Assembly (NCBI GenBank): GCA_963747755.1
Contig: CAVVGK010000014.1
Location: forward strand, 558,001-622,000
Direction: 5' to 3'
DNA length: 64,000 nt
Source: DATFVA01 sp963747755
Lineage (GTDB): Bacteria; Bacteroidota; Ignavibacteria; Ignavibacteriales; Ignavibacteriaceae
The position numbers were made by a program, and so were the translations under genes. Below are positions 1 through 8,962 of the stretch, one piece after another. The notes under the pieces were generated by a model. The model worked only from the letters and a program-made list of their open reading frames with translations. It was not told where the DNA came from and did no database searches. Within the stretch, counting starts at the first letter, position 1, and each line of letters starts with the position of its first letter.

Positions 1-814
1 TTGTATCTCGCCATGACTCCATGGATAATGATTTAATGATTAGCGTATCAAGTGTTATCCTGATGCTGTCGGCGCCGGTGATCAGCGAGTCAGGCAGCCG
101 CGACCGTGTGGTATCAATCTGCACAAGCAGGGGTTTCTTATCTATGATGGTATGATATTCCTGGGCGTAATCGATAAGGTGCTCTCCAAACATCTGGACA
201 TTATTCGCCCTGTTCTCAATCCGTACGTCGCTGTTGGCAAAGGTCACTCTCGAATCGCGGAAATGTTCAAGTGTATCTGCATCGATTATGTTATCCTCCT
301 GAATGATCTTTACATGACCGGTTGCAATCGCTCTGTTTTCGTTCTTGAAATATGTCAGTCCCGCTGATGTGAGTGTGCTGGCTGTATCGTACAATGTTAC
401 CCTGCTTCTGAATATCGCTTTGTCGTCATTAAAAAAGTATTCTCCTGAATCGGCAGTAAGGATAACCTTTTTATCGTCAAGCTGAACCCCTGAACTGCTT
501 TCTGCTCTTCGTTCATCACCATAGTAAAAACCACGCGGGGTTTTGATCGTCATACTGTCCTGTTTAACAACCACATCTCCTATAAGCTCTGCGTCATTTC
601 TTGATATATACTGGATGGCTTTATTGCAGGTAATGTTAACATTACCCTGCGTGAGCACAACGTGACCGTAAACCTCCCTTGTTGTTTCTCCGCTTACAAC
701 ACGGCCAACAAGACTGTCGCCAACAACGGTAATCATCTCTCCCTGCTGCCCGAAAAGGTTTGCCGTGAACAGCAGAACTAAAACCGCCGGCACTGTCATT
801 TTGAAATATTTCAT
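1..814 (-). CDS. OstA/LptA-like LPS-transport protein (3' end outside window)
   Basis: The reading frame is open from an ATG at 814 to the left window edge (271 codons), so the C-terminus is missing. It starts MKYFKMTVPAVLVLLF, a signal peptide. The mature part is a run of short beta-rich segments such as VYGHVVLTQGNVNI and IATGHVKIIQEDN. This is the repeating pattern of the OstA/LptA fold, which forms the periplasmic bridge carrying LPS to the outer membrane. The start overlaps the lptC stop by 4 nt (ATGA), and it is the last gene of a Kdo/LPS-export operon. Length beyond 271 residues suggests a larger OstA-like protein rather than a minimal LptA of about 180 residues, so I give no symbol. 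Family confidence is good; the exact orthologue is uncertain. Confidence 0.75.
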   Translation of the reverse strand, partial: MKYFKMTVPAVLVLLFTANLFGQQGEMITVVGDSLVGRVVSGETTREVYGHVVLTQGNVNITCNKAIQYISRNDAELIGDVVVKQDSMTIKTPRGFYYGDERRAESSSGVQLDDKKVILTADSGEYFFNDDKAIFRSRVTLYDTASTLTSAGLTYFKNENRAIATGHVKIIQEDNIIDADTLEHFRDSRVTFANSDVRIENRANNVQMFGEHLIDYAQEYHTIIDKKPLLVQIDTTRSRLPDSLITGADSIRITLDTLIIKSLSMESWRDT

Positions 815-1356
815 CTTAAACTATCTGCTCTTGCTGAATAGGTAATATTATAGATAACATAATTCGTCAAACTCTGGTTGGATTCAAAACCGTAGCCCTG
901 TATGGTTTCCTTTTCGGTTAATATCGTTACAAATTTATCGGATGTAATTTTCGCATCGCTGTTCCTCCACATAAGCTCATCCGTTTTAATTGTAACCCCG
1001 CTGTCGCTCACAGCAACCACGCTGTCCATTGCATAAAGATTTCTGGTTGCATCATCCACCTTGCCCCGTTTGGATGTTAATGTTGTCGTCTTAACCTCAT
1101 CGGGATTATAAAAATCAACCCGCACGCCGCTGTCGAGTATTGTTTCCCTGCTCTGCTCAAATATCCTCAGGTGACCCGCATAAAGTATGGCGGTAGTTTT
1201 ACCTGAATCCGAGAATATAACCTTGGAATCCCAGCTTTCCTGGGCGGGAATTTCACCCTCATCCATGGCGCTATCAATTTTCGGTTTTACCTGCTTCTCA
1301 CTGCAGCCTGCGTAAAGGATCATTAAAGCTGCGGCCAGGAAAAATAAATACCTCAT
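811..1356 (-). CDS. lptC: LPS export system protein LptC
   Basis: A 181-residue protein with an N-terminal hydrophobic segment ending in a lipobox (ILYAGC, Cys18), so it is probably a lipoprotein here rather than the single-TM protein of enterobacteria. The body has the LptC/DUF1239 pattern: an ILYAGHLRIFEQSRE strand, then VRVDFYNPDEVKTTTLTSKRG, LYAMDSVVAVSDSGVTIKTDEL and a final GYGFESNQSL. LptC passes LPS from the LptBFG exporter to the LptA bridge. It overlaps both neighbours by 4 nt (kdsD upstream, OstA-like downstream), which indicates translational coupling. Length is normal for the family. Confidence 0.85.
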   Translation of the reverse strand: MRYLFFLAAALMILYAGCSEKQVKPKIDSAMDEGEIPAQESWDSKVIFSDSGKTTAILYAGHLRIFEQSRETILDSGVRVDFYNPDEVKTTTLTSKRGKVDDATRNLYAMDSVVAVSDSGVTIKTDELMWRNSDAKITSDKFVTILTEKETIQGYGFESNQSLTNYVIYNITYSARADSLR

Positions 1357-2330
1357 CGCTGCTGTAGTCCCAGGTTAATAAGATCATGAAGATGCAGAAT
1401 GCCGACAGGCTTTGTGCTGTCGCCCACTATTACCAGGGTAGTGATTTTAAAATTCTCCATCTGCTGAAGCGCAAATGAAGCGAGATAAAATTCTTTTGTC
1501 ACCTTCGGGTTTTTTGTCATTATATCTTTGGCTGTAAGGTTTTTTATCTCAAGCGTCCTCTCAAGCAGCCTCCTAAGGTCGCCGTCAGTTATAATTCCTG
1601 TAAGCAAGCCATCCTTATTAACCACACACGTTGTACCAAGTCTTTTCGAAGTAATTTCAAGTATTACATCTTTAATCGATGCCTCTTCAGGCACCGATGG
1701 TATCTTTTCTCCCTTGATCATTATTTCCTTGATCTGGAGGGAGAGGCGCTTACCAAGACTACCGCCCGGATGCAGAAATGCAAAATCCTCAGCCGTAAAG
1801 TCTCTCTTTTCAAGAAGCGCTACAGAGAGGGCATCTCCCATTACCAGTGTTGCCGTGGTAGAGGATGTCGGAGCAAGGTCGTGGGGACAGGCTTCTTCCT
1901 TCACGCCTATGTTAAGGAAAATATCGCATTCATCAGCAAGTTTCGAATCGCGCGATCCGCACATTGCAATCAATGTAACTTTAAGTCGTTTCAGCATCGG
2001 TACAAGGTTCGAAATCTCTTCAGTGTTTCCGCTTTTGCTTATCAGGATGACAACGTCCTCCTGTCTGACCATTCCAAGATCGCCGTGAAGAGCATCCGTT
2101 GGGTGAAGGTATATTGAGGCGGTACCGGTTGAGTTAAGAGTTGCGACGATTTTGCGGGCTATGAGTCCCGACTTTCCCATACCCGTAAGCACCACCCGCC
2201 CTTTGCAGTCATATATGGTATTTACAGCATTAACGAATCCCTCATCAATGCTCTTTTCAAGGTCAGCCACAGCTTTGGCTTCAATCCTGACAACCTCTTT
2301 CCCTTTATTTATGATTTCCTGTGAGTTCAA
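1353..2330 (-). CDS. kdsD: D-arabinose-5-phosphate isomerase (KdsD/KpsF family)
   Basis: A 325-residue cytoplasmic enzyme converting D-ribulose-5-phosphate to D-arabinose-5-phosphate, the first step of Kdo synthesis. The N-terminal SIS domain (about 1-190) has GMGKSGLIARK, the HPTDALHGDLG loop and the phosphosugar-binding SKSGNTEE. Two CBS domains follow (about 205-325), with GIITDGDLRR and a final PVGILHLHDL. Length matches KdsD/KpsF (about 325). It overlaps lptC and the unknown gene upstream by 4 nt each and lies two genes from kdsA, so the operon supplies Kdo and the machinery that exports LPS. Confidence 0.95.
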   Translation of the reverse strand: MNSQEIINKGKEVVRIEAKAVADLEKSIDEGFVNAVNTIYDCKGRVVLTGMGKSGLIARKIVATLNSTGTASIYLHPTDALHGDLGMVRQEDVVILISKSGNTEEISNLVPMLKRLKVTLIAMCGSRDSKLADECDIFLNIGVKEEACPHDLAPTSSTTATLVMGDALSVALLEKRDFTAEDFAFLHPGGSLGKRLSLQIKEIMIKGEKIPSVPEEASIKDVILEITSKRLGTTCVVNKDGLLTGIITDGDLRRLLERTLEIKNLTAKDIMTKNPKVTKEFYLASFALQQMENFKITTLVIVGDSTKPVGILHLHDLINLGLQQR

Positions 2331-3094
2331 TTTTTATCCTTCCTGAACAGGTCTGTAAATCTTTTTTTAGTTTGTTTCTGCTGCTGCTGCTGCGGTTTGA
2401 GGTATTTGGAGAAGTCATTGGAAAATCTTCTCATATATTTATTGTAGAGAACAAAGGCATTCACAAGTTCATAGTCGGTGAATTCTTCCAGCCTCTCAAA
2501 CATCAGTCCGGGGTTTAAGGCCTGCTTAGGATCCTTCGTTCTTCTGAAGCGCATCAGCTCATTATAATAATTGGTAAGCGGAATAAGGCGATTAACCCCG
2601 CTTCTGCTTTCGTGCAGCCATATCTTTTTGTGTGCGGGTGCAAATACGAGGAGATATTCGCCGGGACTAATAACTGTTTCCCTCACCTCCGAATTATCAT
2701 GCGGCGCTTTATCGCCCGGATTCCATTCGGAATAGCTCCATCTTTCCTGCTCCTCAATTTCTCCGGGGATTTGGTTGGTGTTCTTAAGTGTTAAATCAAA
2801 TTCTATCTCGTCATCTATTTCTTCATTGATAAGGATGTCAATCTCGTCGCCGGGAATTTTTATTGTACCTGCTGCAAATACAGGTGTAGAGGAAAACGAA
2901 AGATCAGGCACACTGCCTTTTTTCCCCAGTATATAATTGTTGTTTTTGAATCTGCCGTAGCCGGTAATCATAAGCTCATTTATTTTTTCACGGTAAAACT
3001 TATACCCTGGTTTCGTTTCGGGTAAAACAGAAAAAAGCAGATATTTTTCCTGCGCCGTCAATTCTCTTGGAAACTGTTTTACTTCTGAATTCAA
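2327..3094 (-). CDS. Conserved hypothetical protein in the Kdo/LPS operon
   Basis: A 255-residue protein I do not recognise. It has no signal peptide or TM segment, so it is probably cytoplasmic. Its N-terminus (FPRELTAQEKYLLFSVLPE) is predicted helical, a beta-rich middle follows with many acidic residues (EIDILINEEIDDEIEFDLTL), then HKKIWLHESRSGVNRLI. The C-terminal third is helical and ends in a Gln run (QQQQQ) and a basic KKRFTDLFRKDKN tail. It overlaps kdsA and kdsD by 4 nt each, so it is translated with the Kdo genes. A role linked to Kdo or LPS supply is inferred from position only. Confidence 0.7.
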   Translation of the reverse strand: MNSEVKQFPRELTAQEKYLLFSVLPETKPGYKFYREKINELMITGYGRFKNNNYILGKKGSVPDLSFSSTPVFAAGTIKIPGDEIDILINEEIDDEIEFDLTLKNTNQIPGEIEEQERWSYSEWNPGDKAPHDNSEVRETVISPGEYLLVFAPAHKKIWLHESRSGVNRLIPLTNYYNELMRFRRTKDPKQALNPGLMFERLEEFTDYELVNAFVLYNKYMRRFSNDFSKYLKPQQQQQKQTKKRFTDLFRKDKN

Positions 3095-3915
3095 GCTATT
3101 CCCTTGGTTATTGAGTCAATCTTTTTTATTTCCTCAAGCAGGGATTTAAGTTCACTTAACGGAAGCTGACTGGAAGCATCGCTCAAAGCTTTTACCGGTT
3201 CGGGATGCACTTCGAGGAAGAGTGCATCAATGCCCACAGCTGCAGCTGCTTTAGCAAGGTATTTTATATAGCGCGGCTGGCCCCCGCTTGTGTCGCCTTC
3301 TGACGGAAGCTGGACGGAATGAGTTGCGTCCATTACAACCGGATAACCAAGCTCCCGCATTATGATAAGAGAACGCATATCGACAACAAGATTGTGGTAT
3401 CCGAAAGTAGTTCCTCTTTCGGTAAGCATAATCTTTTTATTGCCGGTGGAAAGTACTTTCTCAGCAGCGTGCTTCATATCTTCGGGCGCAAGGAACTGTC
3501 CTTTTTTAATATTCACTACCTTTCCGGTTTCACCTGCGGCGGTCAGCAGTTCTGTCTGTCTGCATAAAAAAGCGGGTATCTGAAGTACGTCTGTATATTT
3601 TGCCGCAGCTTCGGCTTCCGAAGGCAGATGAATATCGGTTAGTACGGGTATGCCGAGCTCTTCACGAACCTTTCCGAGGATCTCAAGTGCGTTATAATCT
3701 CCTATTCCCATGAATGAAGAAGCGCTTGTGCGATTTGCTTTTTTATAACTTGCCTTGAAAATAAAAGGAATACCGAGGGATTCGGTAATTGATCTGATCT
3801 CTGCAGCGGTTTCTCTTACCAGCTTCTCGCTCTCAACCACACAGGGTCCCGCTATTAGTACAAAAGGATTATTTCCGCCTGCTTTTATATTGCCAACTTC
3901 AACCATATCTAACAT
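3091..3915 (-). CDS. kdsA: 3-deoxy-8-phosphooctulonate synthase (Kdo-8-P synthase)
   Basis: A 274-residue TIM-barrel enzyme that condenses phosphoenolpyruvate with arabinose-5-phosphate to Kdo-8-phosphate. Visible family motifs are LIAGPCVVESE near the N-terminus, FKASYKKANRTS (PEP/A5P binding), LTDIHLPSEA, IPAFLCRQTELL, LTERGTTFGYHNLVVDMRS, VVMDATHSVQLPS and a late LFLEVHPEP. Length is normal. It is the first gene of the operon. A second in-frame Met three residues in (MLDMVEVG) could be the true start. It takes its substrate from the product of kdsD, two genes downstream. Confidence 0.95.
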   Translation of the reverse strand: MLDMVEVGNIKAGGNNPFVLIAGPCVVESEKLVRETAAEIRSITESLGIPFIFKASYKKANRTSASSFMGIGDYNALEILGKVREELGIPVLTDIHLPSEAEAAAKYTDVLQIPAFLCRQTELLTAAGETGKVVNIKKGQFLAPEDMKHAAEKVLSTGNKKIMLTERGTTFGYHNLVVDMRSLIIMRELGYPVVMDATHSVQLPSEGDTSGGQPRYIKYLAKAAAAVGIDALFLEVHPEPVKALSDASSQLPLSELKSLLEEIKKIDSITKGIA

Positions 3916-3934
3916 CTGCTTATTTAATATAAAT

Positions 3935-3942
3935 CAAATATA
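3935..3942 (-). promoter_or_regulatory. Candidate Bacteroidota-type -7 element upstream of kdsA
   Basis: On the minus strand the sequence reads TATATTTG, matching the TAnnTTTG -7 consensus of Bacteroidota primary sigma factors, about 20 nt before the kdsA ATG. It follows a T-rich stretch. The -33 TTTG-like box is not convincing, so this is a weak call. The intergenic region 3916-4157 must also carry the divergent promoter for the SDR gene. Confidence 0.3.
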
Positions 3943-4157
3943 AAAAAAAGCCTTTACTTAATGAATTCAACCGGGAATCCTGCCTCAGGTTCCTATCGCA
4001 AAAAAAACGGGCCATAAAGGTGAAACGCAACTGTCGTTTGGATGAACCTAAAGTAACGGTAAAGTTATAATTTGAGTCTCTATGGATTAGCCGTCACATC
4101 CGTTTGAATTCCTTTCAGGAATTAGTAAAATTGATATACAATTGAACTGGAATATTA

Positions 4158-4997
4158 ATGGCTAAAGACTTTAACGAGAGAACAATATTGCTTACCGGGG
4201 CAACCGACGGTATAGGGAGACAAACTGCATTAAAACTGGCTGAACGCGGGGCGCATTTAATTCTTCACGGAAGAGACAAAGAGAAACTGGATGAAACAAT
4301 AAAAGAAACTTCGGTAAAGTCAGGTAATAATAAAATAAAAGGGGTAATTGCTGATTTTTCGTCTCTTGATGAAGTGAGGATAATGGCAGAGGATATAAAA
4401 GACAGGTATTTAGAACTGAATGTTTTGATCAATAATGCCGGTGCGGGCTTCTCGGCTCCCCGGTATGGGAAAGACGGCTATGAACTCAGGTTCGAGGTAA
4501 ACTACCTCGCACCGTTTCTGCTGACCCATCTGCTTCTGCCGCTGCTTAAGAAGTCTGCTCCTTCGCGTATTGTTAATGTAAGTTCGACGGGACAACGGAA
4601 ATTAAATTTTGATGATATTATGATGAAAGACAGCTTCGACCCGGTTTATGCTTATGCCCAAAGCAAGCTTGCCTTGATAATGTTTACTATAGATCTGGCC
4701 GCGAAACTTAAGGCTCAGGATATTACGGTTAACGCACTTCATCCGGGAACTTATCTCAATACAAAGATGGTGAGAGAAGCGGGAATAAATCCCTGGGGCG
4801 ATCCCGCATCCGGCGCCGATGCCGAGGTCTACCTTGCGCTTTCACCTGAACTCGACAGGGTTACGGGAAAATATTTCAATGTTGATAAAGAAACACTGGC
4901 AGACAGCCAGGCATATAATGCACAGGCACGACAACGACTGTGGCATCTTAGTCTTGGACTTACAAACCTTAACGGAAAACAAAATGAAGATTCCTGA
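4158..4997 (+). CDS. SDR-family NAD(P)-dependent oxidoreductase
   Basis: A 279-residue classical short-chain dehydrogenase of the retinol-dehydrogenase-like type. The cofactor loop is TGATDGIG near the N-terminus, then NNAG, the catalytic Ser in VSSTG, and YAYAQSK giving Tyr and Lys of the YxxxK motif. HPGTYLNT follows as the usual post-catalytic HPG. The substrate cannot be read from the sequence. The stop overlaps the start of the downstream zinc alcohol dehydrogenase by 14 nt, so the two oxidoreductases are likely co-expressed and may act on related alcohol/carbonyl substrates. Confidence 0.85.
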   Translation: MAKDFNERTILLTGATDGIGRQTALKLAERGAHLILHGRDKEKLDETIKETSVKSGNNKIKGVIADFSSLDEVRIMAEDIKDRYLELNVLINNAGAGFSAPRYGKDGYELRFEVNYLAPFLLTHLLLPLLKKSAPSRIVNVSSTGQRKLNFDDIMMKDSFDPVYAYAQSKLALIMFTIDLAAKLKAQDITVNALHPGTYLNTKMVREAGINPWGDPASGADAEVYLALSPELDRVTGKYFNVDKETLADSQAYNAQARQRLWHLSLGLTNLNGKQNEDS

Positions 4998-5988
4998 TAA
5001 GATGAAAGCAATGGTGCTCGAAAAAAAGGGAGAGCGGCTGAAGGAAATGGAAGTACCCGTTCCGGAAATAAATAATAACCAGGTTTTGATAAAGGTAAAT
5101 GCATGCGGCGTCTGCCATACAGATCTTCATATAGTTGACGAAGAACTTACCAATCCCAAATTACCTTTGATACCGGGACATGAGATCGTTGGGAGCGTAG
5201 TAAAAACCGGAAGTAAAGTGAAGAAGTTTAAGATCGGCGACAGGGTCGGTGTTCCCTGGCTGGGATTTACCTGCGGTCACTGCAAATACTGTAAAAGAGG
5301 ACAGGAGAACCTCTGCATCAACGCTGAGTTTACAGGATACACTATCGACGGTGGTTATGCGGAATATACTGCAGCATATGAAAATTACACCTTCCATATT
5401 CCCGAAGGCTATGACGATGCTGAAGCAGCTCCGCTTTTATGCGCCGGCTTAATCGGTTATAGAACTTACCGTATGGCCGGTGAAATATTTGAGAATCTCG
5501 GGATATATGGTTTTGGAGCGGCGGCTCATATCATCGCACAGATAGCAGTCCACCAGGGAAAGAAAGTTTATGCTTTCACACGTCCCGGCGATAAAGAGGC
5601 GCAGGAATTTGCAAAGAAGCTTGGGGCAGTGTGGGCGGGAGATTCAAATCAGTCGCCCCCGGTCGAGCTCGATGCAGCACTTATATTTGCTCCGGTAGGT
5701 GCGCTGATACCTGCCGCACTCAGGGCTTCGGATAAGGGAGCTTCGATAGTCAGCGGCGGCATACATATGAGCGATATTCCCTCTTTCCCATATAATATAC
5801 TTTGGGAGGAAAGGATTATACGCTCTGTAGCAAACCTTGAGAGAAAGGATGGTGAAGAGCTCCTGAAGATTGCACCTGAGGTTCCGGTGAAGACTGAGAT
5901 AACAAAGCTTCCTCTGAATAAGGCAAACGAAGCACTCGATAAACTCCGTGCGGGCAAAATCGAAGGCGCTTTCGTACTGGTTCCCTGA
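4984..5988 (+). CDS. Zinc-dependent alcohol dehydrogenase
   Basis: An MDR-family alcohol dehydrogenase. The frame is open further upstream inside the SDR gene, but the family begins at MKIPDKMKAMVLEKKGE, so I place the start at 4984 (334 residues); 5002 (MKAMVLE) is the alternative. The catalytic zinc site shows CGVCHTDLH and GHEIVG. The structural zinc site is the four-Cys block CGHCKYCKRGQENLC. The Rossmann loop is unusual (GIYGFGAAAHI), as in the AdhP-like zinc-binding alcohol dehydrogenase family of about 330 residues. It overlaps the SDR gene by 14 nt. It probably interconverts alcohols and aldehydes with NAD(P). Confidence 0.88.
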   Translation: MKIPDKMKAMVLEKKGERLKEMEVPVPEINNNQVLIKVNACGVCHTDLHIVDEELTNPKLPLIPGHEIVGSVVKTGSKVKKFKIGDRVGVPWLGFTCGHCKYCKRGQENLCINAEFTGYTIDGGYAEYTAAYENYTFHIPEGYDDAEAAPLLCAGLIGYRTYRMAGEIFENLGIYGFGAAAHIIAQIAVHQGKKVYAFTRPGDKEAQEFAKKLGAVWAGDSNQSPPVELDAALIFAPVGALIPAALRASDKGASIVSGGIHMSDIPSFPYNILWEERIIRSVANLERKDGEELLKIAPEVPVKTEITKLPLNKANEALDKLRAGKIEGAFVLVP

Positions 5989-6094
5989 AAATGTATTTTC
6001 CCAGGCCCTCATAAATGCCCCGCCCCTTGATTTGTATACTAAAAAATTGTTAGTTGCAATTGATTATTGTTACATTAAAGAGACGGGGCGATCA

Positions 6095-7588
6095 ATGAAT
6101 TACAAAACCTTGTTATCCGCAATATTAATATCTGTTTCCTTTATCATTTTGACGTCCTTCACTATGCCCGGTAACCCGGACATAAGTACTGAGACACAGG
6201 ACTGTATAAGCTGCCACGAAACAGTTACTCCGGGAATTGTTGCCGACTGGCGCACAAGCCTTCATTCCCATAACAACTTTTCTGCTGCTTCATCTAAACC
6301 CGAACTGGAAAGAAGAGTTTCTTCTGAGAGCGTCCCTTCCGGCCTGAAGGATGTTGTTGTGGGATGCTACGAATGCCACGGCTTGCATTCCGAAAACCAT
6401 AAAGATAACTTCGAACATTTCGGCTACAACATTAATTTGGTTGTTTCACCGGATGACTGCGCTGTATGCCATAAAACGGAAGTTTCTCAGTACCAGCACA
6501 GCAAGAAAGCACATGCTCTTGAAAACCTGAGAGATAACGCCGTTTTCTCGGCGCTTGTTAATACTTCCATCGGGGTTAAGGAATTCGGAAATAACGAAAT
6601 TAAATCCATGGATGCCTCTCACTTTACGCAGAACGAAACCTGCTATGCCTGTCATGGTACAGATTTAAAAGTTGAAGGAACCAAAACAATTTCATCGGAT
6701 CTCGGTGATGTTGAAGTACCGGTATTGAAAGACTGGCCTAACCAGGGGGTCGGCAGGATAAATCCTGATGGCAGTATCGGTTAATGCACAGCCTGCCATC
6801 CTAGACACAGCTTCTCGATAGAGATCGCGAGAGATCCCCATACCTGCGGACAGTGTCACCTTGAACCCGATGTACCCGCTTTTAATATATATAAAGAAAG
6901 CAAGCATGGAAATATTTATGAGTCGTCAGAGCAGAAGTGGAATTTTGAGAATGTACCGTGGATGCTCGGCAGAGATTTTACGGCACCCACCTGTGCTGTC
7001 TGCCATAATTCTCTTGTTATAAGTCCTTCGGGAGACGTTATAGCCGAAAGGTCACATGACTTCGGCAGCCGTCTTTGGGTCAGGGTATTCGGTCTCATTT
7101 ATTCGCACCCTCAGCCGGTTAGCGGAAAAACTTTTGAGATAAAGAATAGAGACGGACTTCCCCTCCCCGTTACATTCGACGGAGTGCCGGCAAGTGATTT
7201 CCTGCTCAGCCCCGGAGAACAGCAGGCAAGAAAAGATGATATGACGAAGATCTGCTCATCCTGCCATGGTAATACCTGGATTACTTCATGGTTTGAAAAA
7301 ATGGATAATACCCTGAAAGAAACTGATCAGATGACGGCGGCTGCCACTAATTTGATGGCCGAAGCCTGGAAGGAGAACCTGGCCGATAAGACCAATCCTT
7401 TCGATGAAGCTATCGAAAAGCTGTGGATCCAGCAGTGGCTCTTTTATGCCAACTCGGTAAGGTATTCCTCGGCAATGTCGGGACCGGATTACGCTGCTTT
7501 CAAGAACGGATGGTGGTACCTCACCAAAAACCTTACTGATATGCATTTAATGATGAAGCAGCTTAGAAGGCTTCAGCCAAACAAATAG
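6095..7588 (+). pseudogene. Secreted octahaem c-type cytochrome (HAO-like) with an in-frame TAA
   Basis: Two open segments (6095-6784 and 6785-7588) lie in the same frame, separated only by one TAA at 6782-6784 (codon 230). Together they encode about 497 residues with an N-terminal signal segment (MNYKTLLSAILISVSF) and eight CXXCH haem motifs: CISCH, CYECH, CAVCH, CYACH before the stop, then CTACH, CGQCH, CAVCH, CSSCH after it. Eight haems plus the spacing suggest the hydroxylamine-oxidoreductase/octahaem cytochrome family, a periplasmic redox enzyme. The stop directly precedes the fifth haem (GSIG-stop-CTACH). A single C-to-A change from a Ser TCA codon would produce it. Either the gene is newly inactivated, the base is wrong, or the stop is read through. 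The start at 6095 replaces a longer open frame because it begins the signal peptide. Confidence 0.8.
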
Positions 7589-7686
7589 TCTGAGGCCGTC
7601 CCGCGTCACAGCATGTCCGGCTTCACATAAAGGATCAAAATCCTCGCATATTTTCAGACTGAAAATCAAAAAAATATGGAGGTGTT

Positions 7687-8253
7687 ATGATAAAGTTCAA
7701 ATCAATCTTTTTATTATTCTTATTCAGCTTAGTTATTCCCTTAACTACGGGCCTTGCCCAGCAAAGTAAATCTGCCGACAGTCAGCAGGCTATACAGGAA
7801 AGGCTGAATTCCCTTGCTAATGCAATCGTAAATAATGATTACGCAACGGTTGAAGATTTCTACACAGATGATGCAATCTCAATGCCTAATTATGGACAAA
7901 TGCTCAAAGGAAAAGATGCTATCCACAGGGATAACCTGGAGTTTGACAAATCCGGTATGAAAATTACTTCACTGGATATGAAAGTTACGGATGTGCTTGG
8001 TGAAAAGGGTGATATGGTAAATGCCATAGGTAATTACAATATCTCTCTGACCAACAAGGATGGCAAAAAGATTAAAGATTCCGGAAATTTCCTTTCTCTT
8101 CTTGAGAAAAAGGACGGAAAGTGGAAAATAAAAGCCGAAATCTGGAATACAAACCGTAATCCTATGATGGGTGATATGCAGGAGGGACATATGGGTAATA
8201 TGAACCATCGGGATGATACTGAGGGTGAGACAGAGGATACGACGAAATACTAG
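7687..8253 (+). CDS. Secreted SnoaL/DUF4440-like (NTF2-fold) protein
   Basis: A 188-residue protein starting with a signal peptide (IFLLFLFSLVIPLTTGLAQ). The mature domain has the NTF2-like layout: helix IQERLNSLANAIVNNDYATVEDFYTDDAISMPNY in pieces, then GKDAI, and a curved sheet ending KDGKWKIKAEIWNTN. Such domains bind small molecules or form part of enzymes; no catalytic residue can be assigned. The tail is rich in Met, His and Asp (MGDMQEG, HMGNMNHRDD), which might bind metal. A strong ribosome site (GGAGGT) lies 4 nt before the ATG. It stands alone after the cytochrome. Confidence 0.7.
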   Translation: MIKFKSIFLLFLFSLVIPLTTGLAQQSKSADSQQAIQERLNSLANAIVNNDYATVEDFYTDDAISMPNYGQMLKGKDAIHRDNLEFDKSGMKITSLDMKVTDVLGEKGDMVNAIGNYNISLTNKDGKKIKDSGNFLSLLEKKDGKWKIKAEIWNTNRNPMMGDMQEGHMGNMNHRDDTEGETEDTTKY

Positions 8254-8273
8254 TTGAGGATGAATTCTTAGGT

Positions 8274-8298
8274 AGAGATGGGTCTGCGATCCATCTCT
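8274..8298. terminator. Hairpin after the SnoaL-like gene
   Basis: A perfect 8-bp inverted repeat, AGAGATGG and CCATCTCT, with a 9-nt loop lies 20 nt after the stop at 8253. It is followed by AT-rich sequence but no clean T-run, so it may be a weak terminator or an mRNA-stabilising hairpin. Confidence 0.45.
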
Positions 8299-8364
8299 AT
8301 ATTTAAGATGTGCCTTCGTTTCTTCTCTGCAAAATAATGAAATGTATTCTCTGCAGAGGCCGCG

Positions 8365-8577
8365 TTAGAAATTCAGTTTCGTCTGGGAGGTTTTACCGCT
8401 TTTCTTCCTGCCTTCTTTCTGCTGTTTTAGGAAGTCTCCGAAATCTTCTTTGGCAATAATATAGATTTTACCAACCTGCTGGGCTTTAAGGTTTCCGGAC
8501 CTGATATGATACAATACCCCTGAATGAGAAATGTCGAGAAGTTTAGCAACTTCTTCCACACTGAAAAATTCTTTCAT
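8365..8577 (-). CDS. Excisionase/MerR-type helix-turn-helix protein
   Basis: A 70-residue protein built almost entirely of one winged HTH. FSVEEVAKLLDISHSGVLYHIRSG is the HTH, and LKAQQVGKIYIIAKEDFGDFLK is the wing and following helix, as in the helix_turn_helix_17 excisionase family. The tail is basic (KEGRKKSGKTS). No phage or integrase gene lies beside it, so it is more likely a small regulator than an excisionase. Its targets are unknown. Confidence 0.75.
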   Translation of the reverse strand: MKEFFSVEEVAKLLDISHSGVLYHIRSGNLKAQQVGKIYIIAKEDFGDFLKQQKEGRKKSGKTSQTKLNF

Positions 8578-8657
8578 ATTCCGGCCTGATACTTAATGAA
8601 AGATAAACCTTCAATATTATAGCAAAAATAGCCAGAACAGAGGTCAGATTCAATTTC

Positions 8658-8924
8658 CTACTTCTGCTGATGAAGAACGTCCTGCTTTGCAGGGTCAAAG
8701 GTTGTAAGCATTACCACACGCGTTTTTTCCCTGAAAAGAGTGGGAACCGACAGCTTCGCATTTGCATGATCATCAGCTTCGATGAATGCATAGGCGGTAT
8801 GATCATTATCCCTGCAGCCCCATTCAAAACGTGTAAGGAATCCGGCATTGTACTCCCGGAACTGTTTCACCGCCATCCTGCAGTCCTCCGCAGTATGAGA
8901 AGAAATTACGATATACCGTTTCAT
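8658..8924 (-). CDS. Small conserved hypothetical protein
   Basis: An 88-residue cytoplasmic protein with an alpha-beta pattern: strand KRYIVISSH, helix TAEDCRMAVKQFREYN, FLTRFEWGCRDNDHTAYAFIEADDHANAKLSV, then RVVMLTTFDP. This looks like a small ferredoxin-like (DUF3303 or dimeric alpha-beta barrel-type) domain. I cannot assign a function. It lies just downstream of the receiver/reductase fusion and is transcribed in the same direction, so it may belong to that operon. Confidence 0.6.
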   Translation of the reverse strand: MKRYIVISSHTAEDCRMAVKQFREYNAGFLTRFEWGCRDNDHTAYAFIEADDHANAKLSVPTLFREKTRVVMLTTFDPAKQDVLHQQK

Positions 8925-8962
8925 CTTTTTCTCCGTATTTAATTTATTATTTGGTTAAAATT

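Noticed and set aside
1528..2088. A 186-codon plus-strand frame opposite kdsD
   Set aside because: Shadow frame of a well-supported gene; Ser/Arg-rich composition typical of antisense reading.
6782..6784. Recoded stop (selenocysteine or pyrrolysine) in the cytochrome
   Set aside because: The codon is TAA, which is not used for either; no recoding element is visible.
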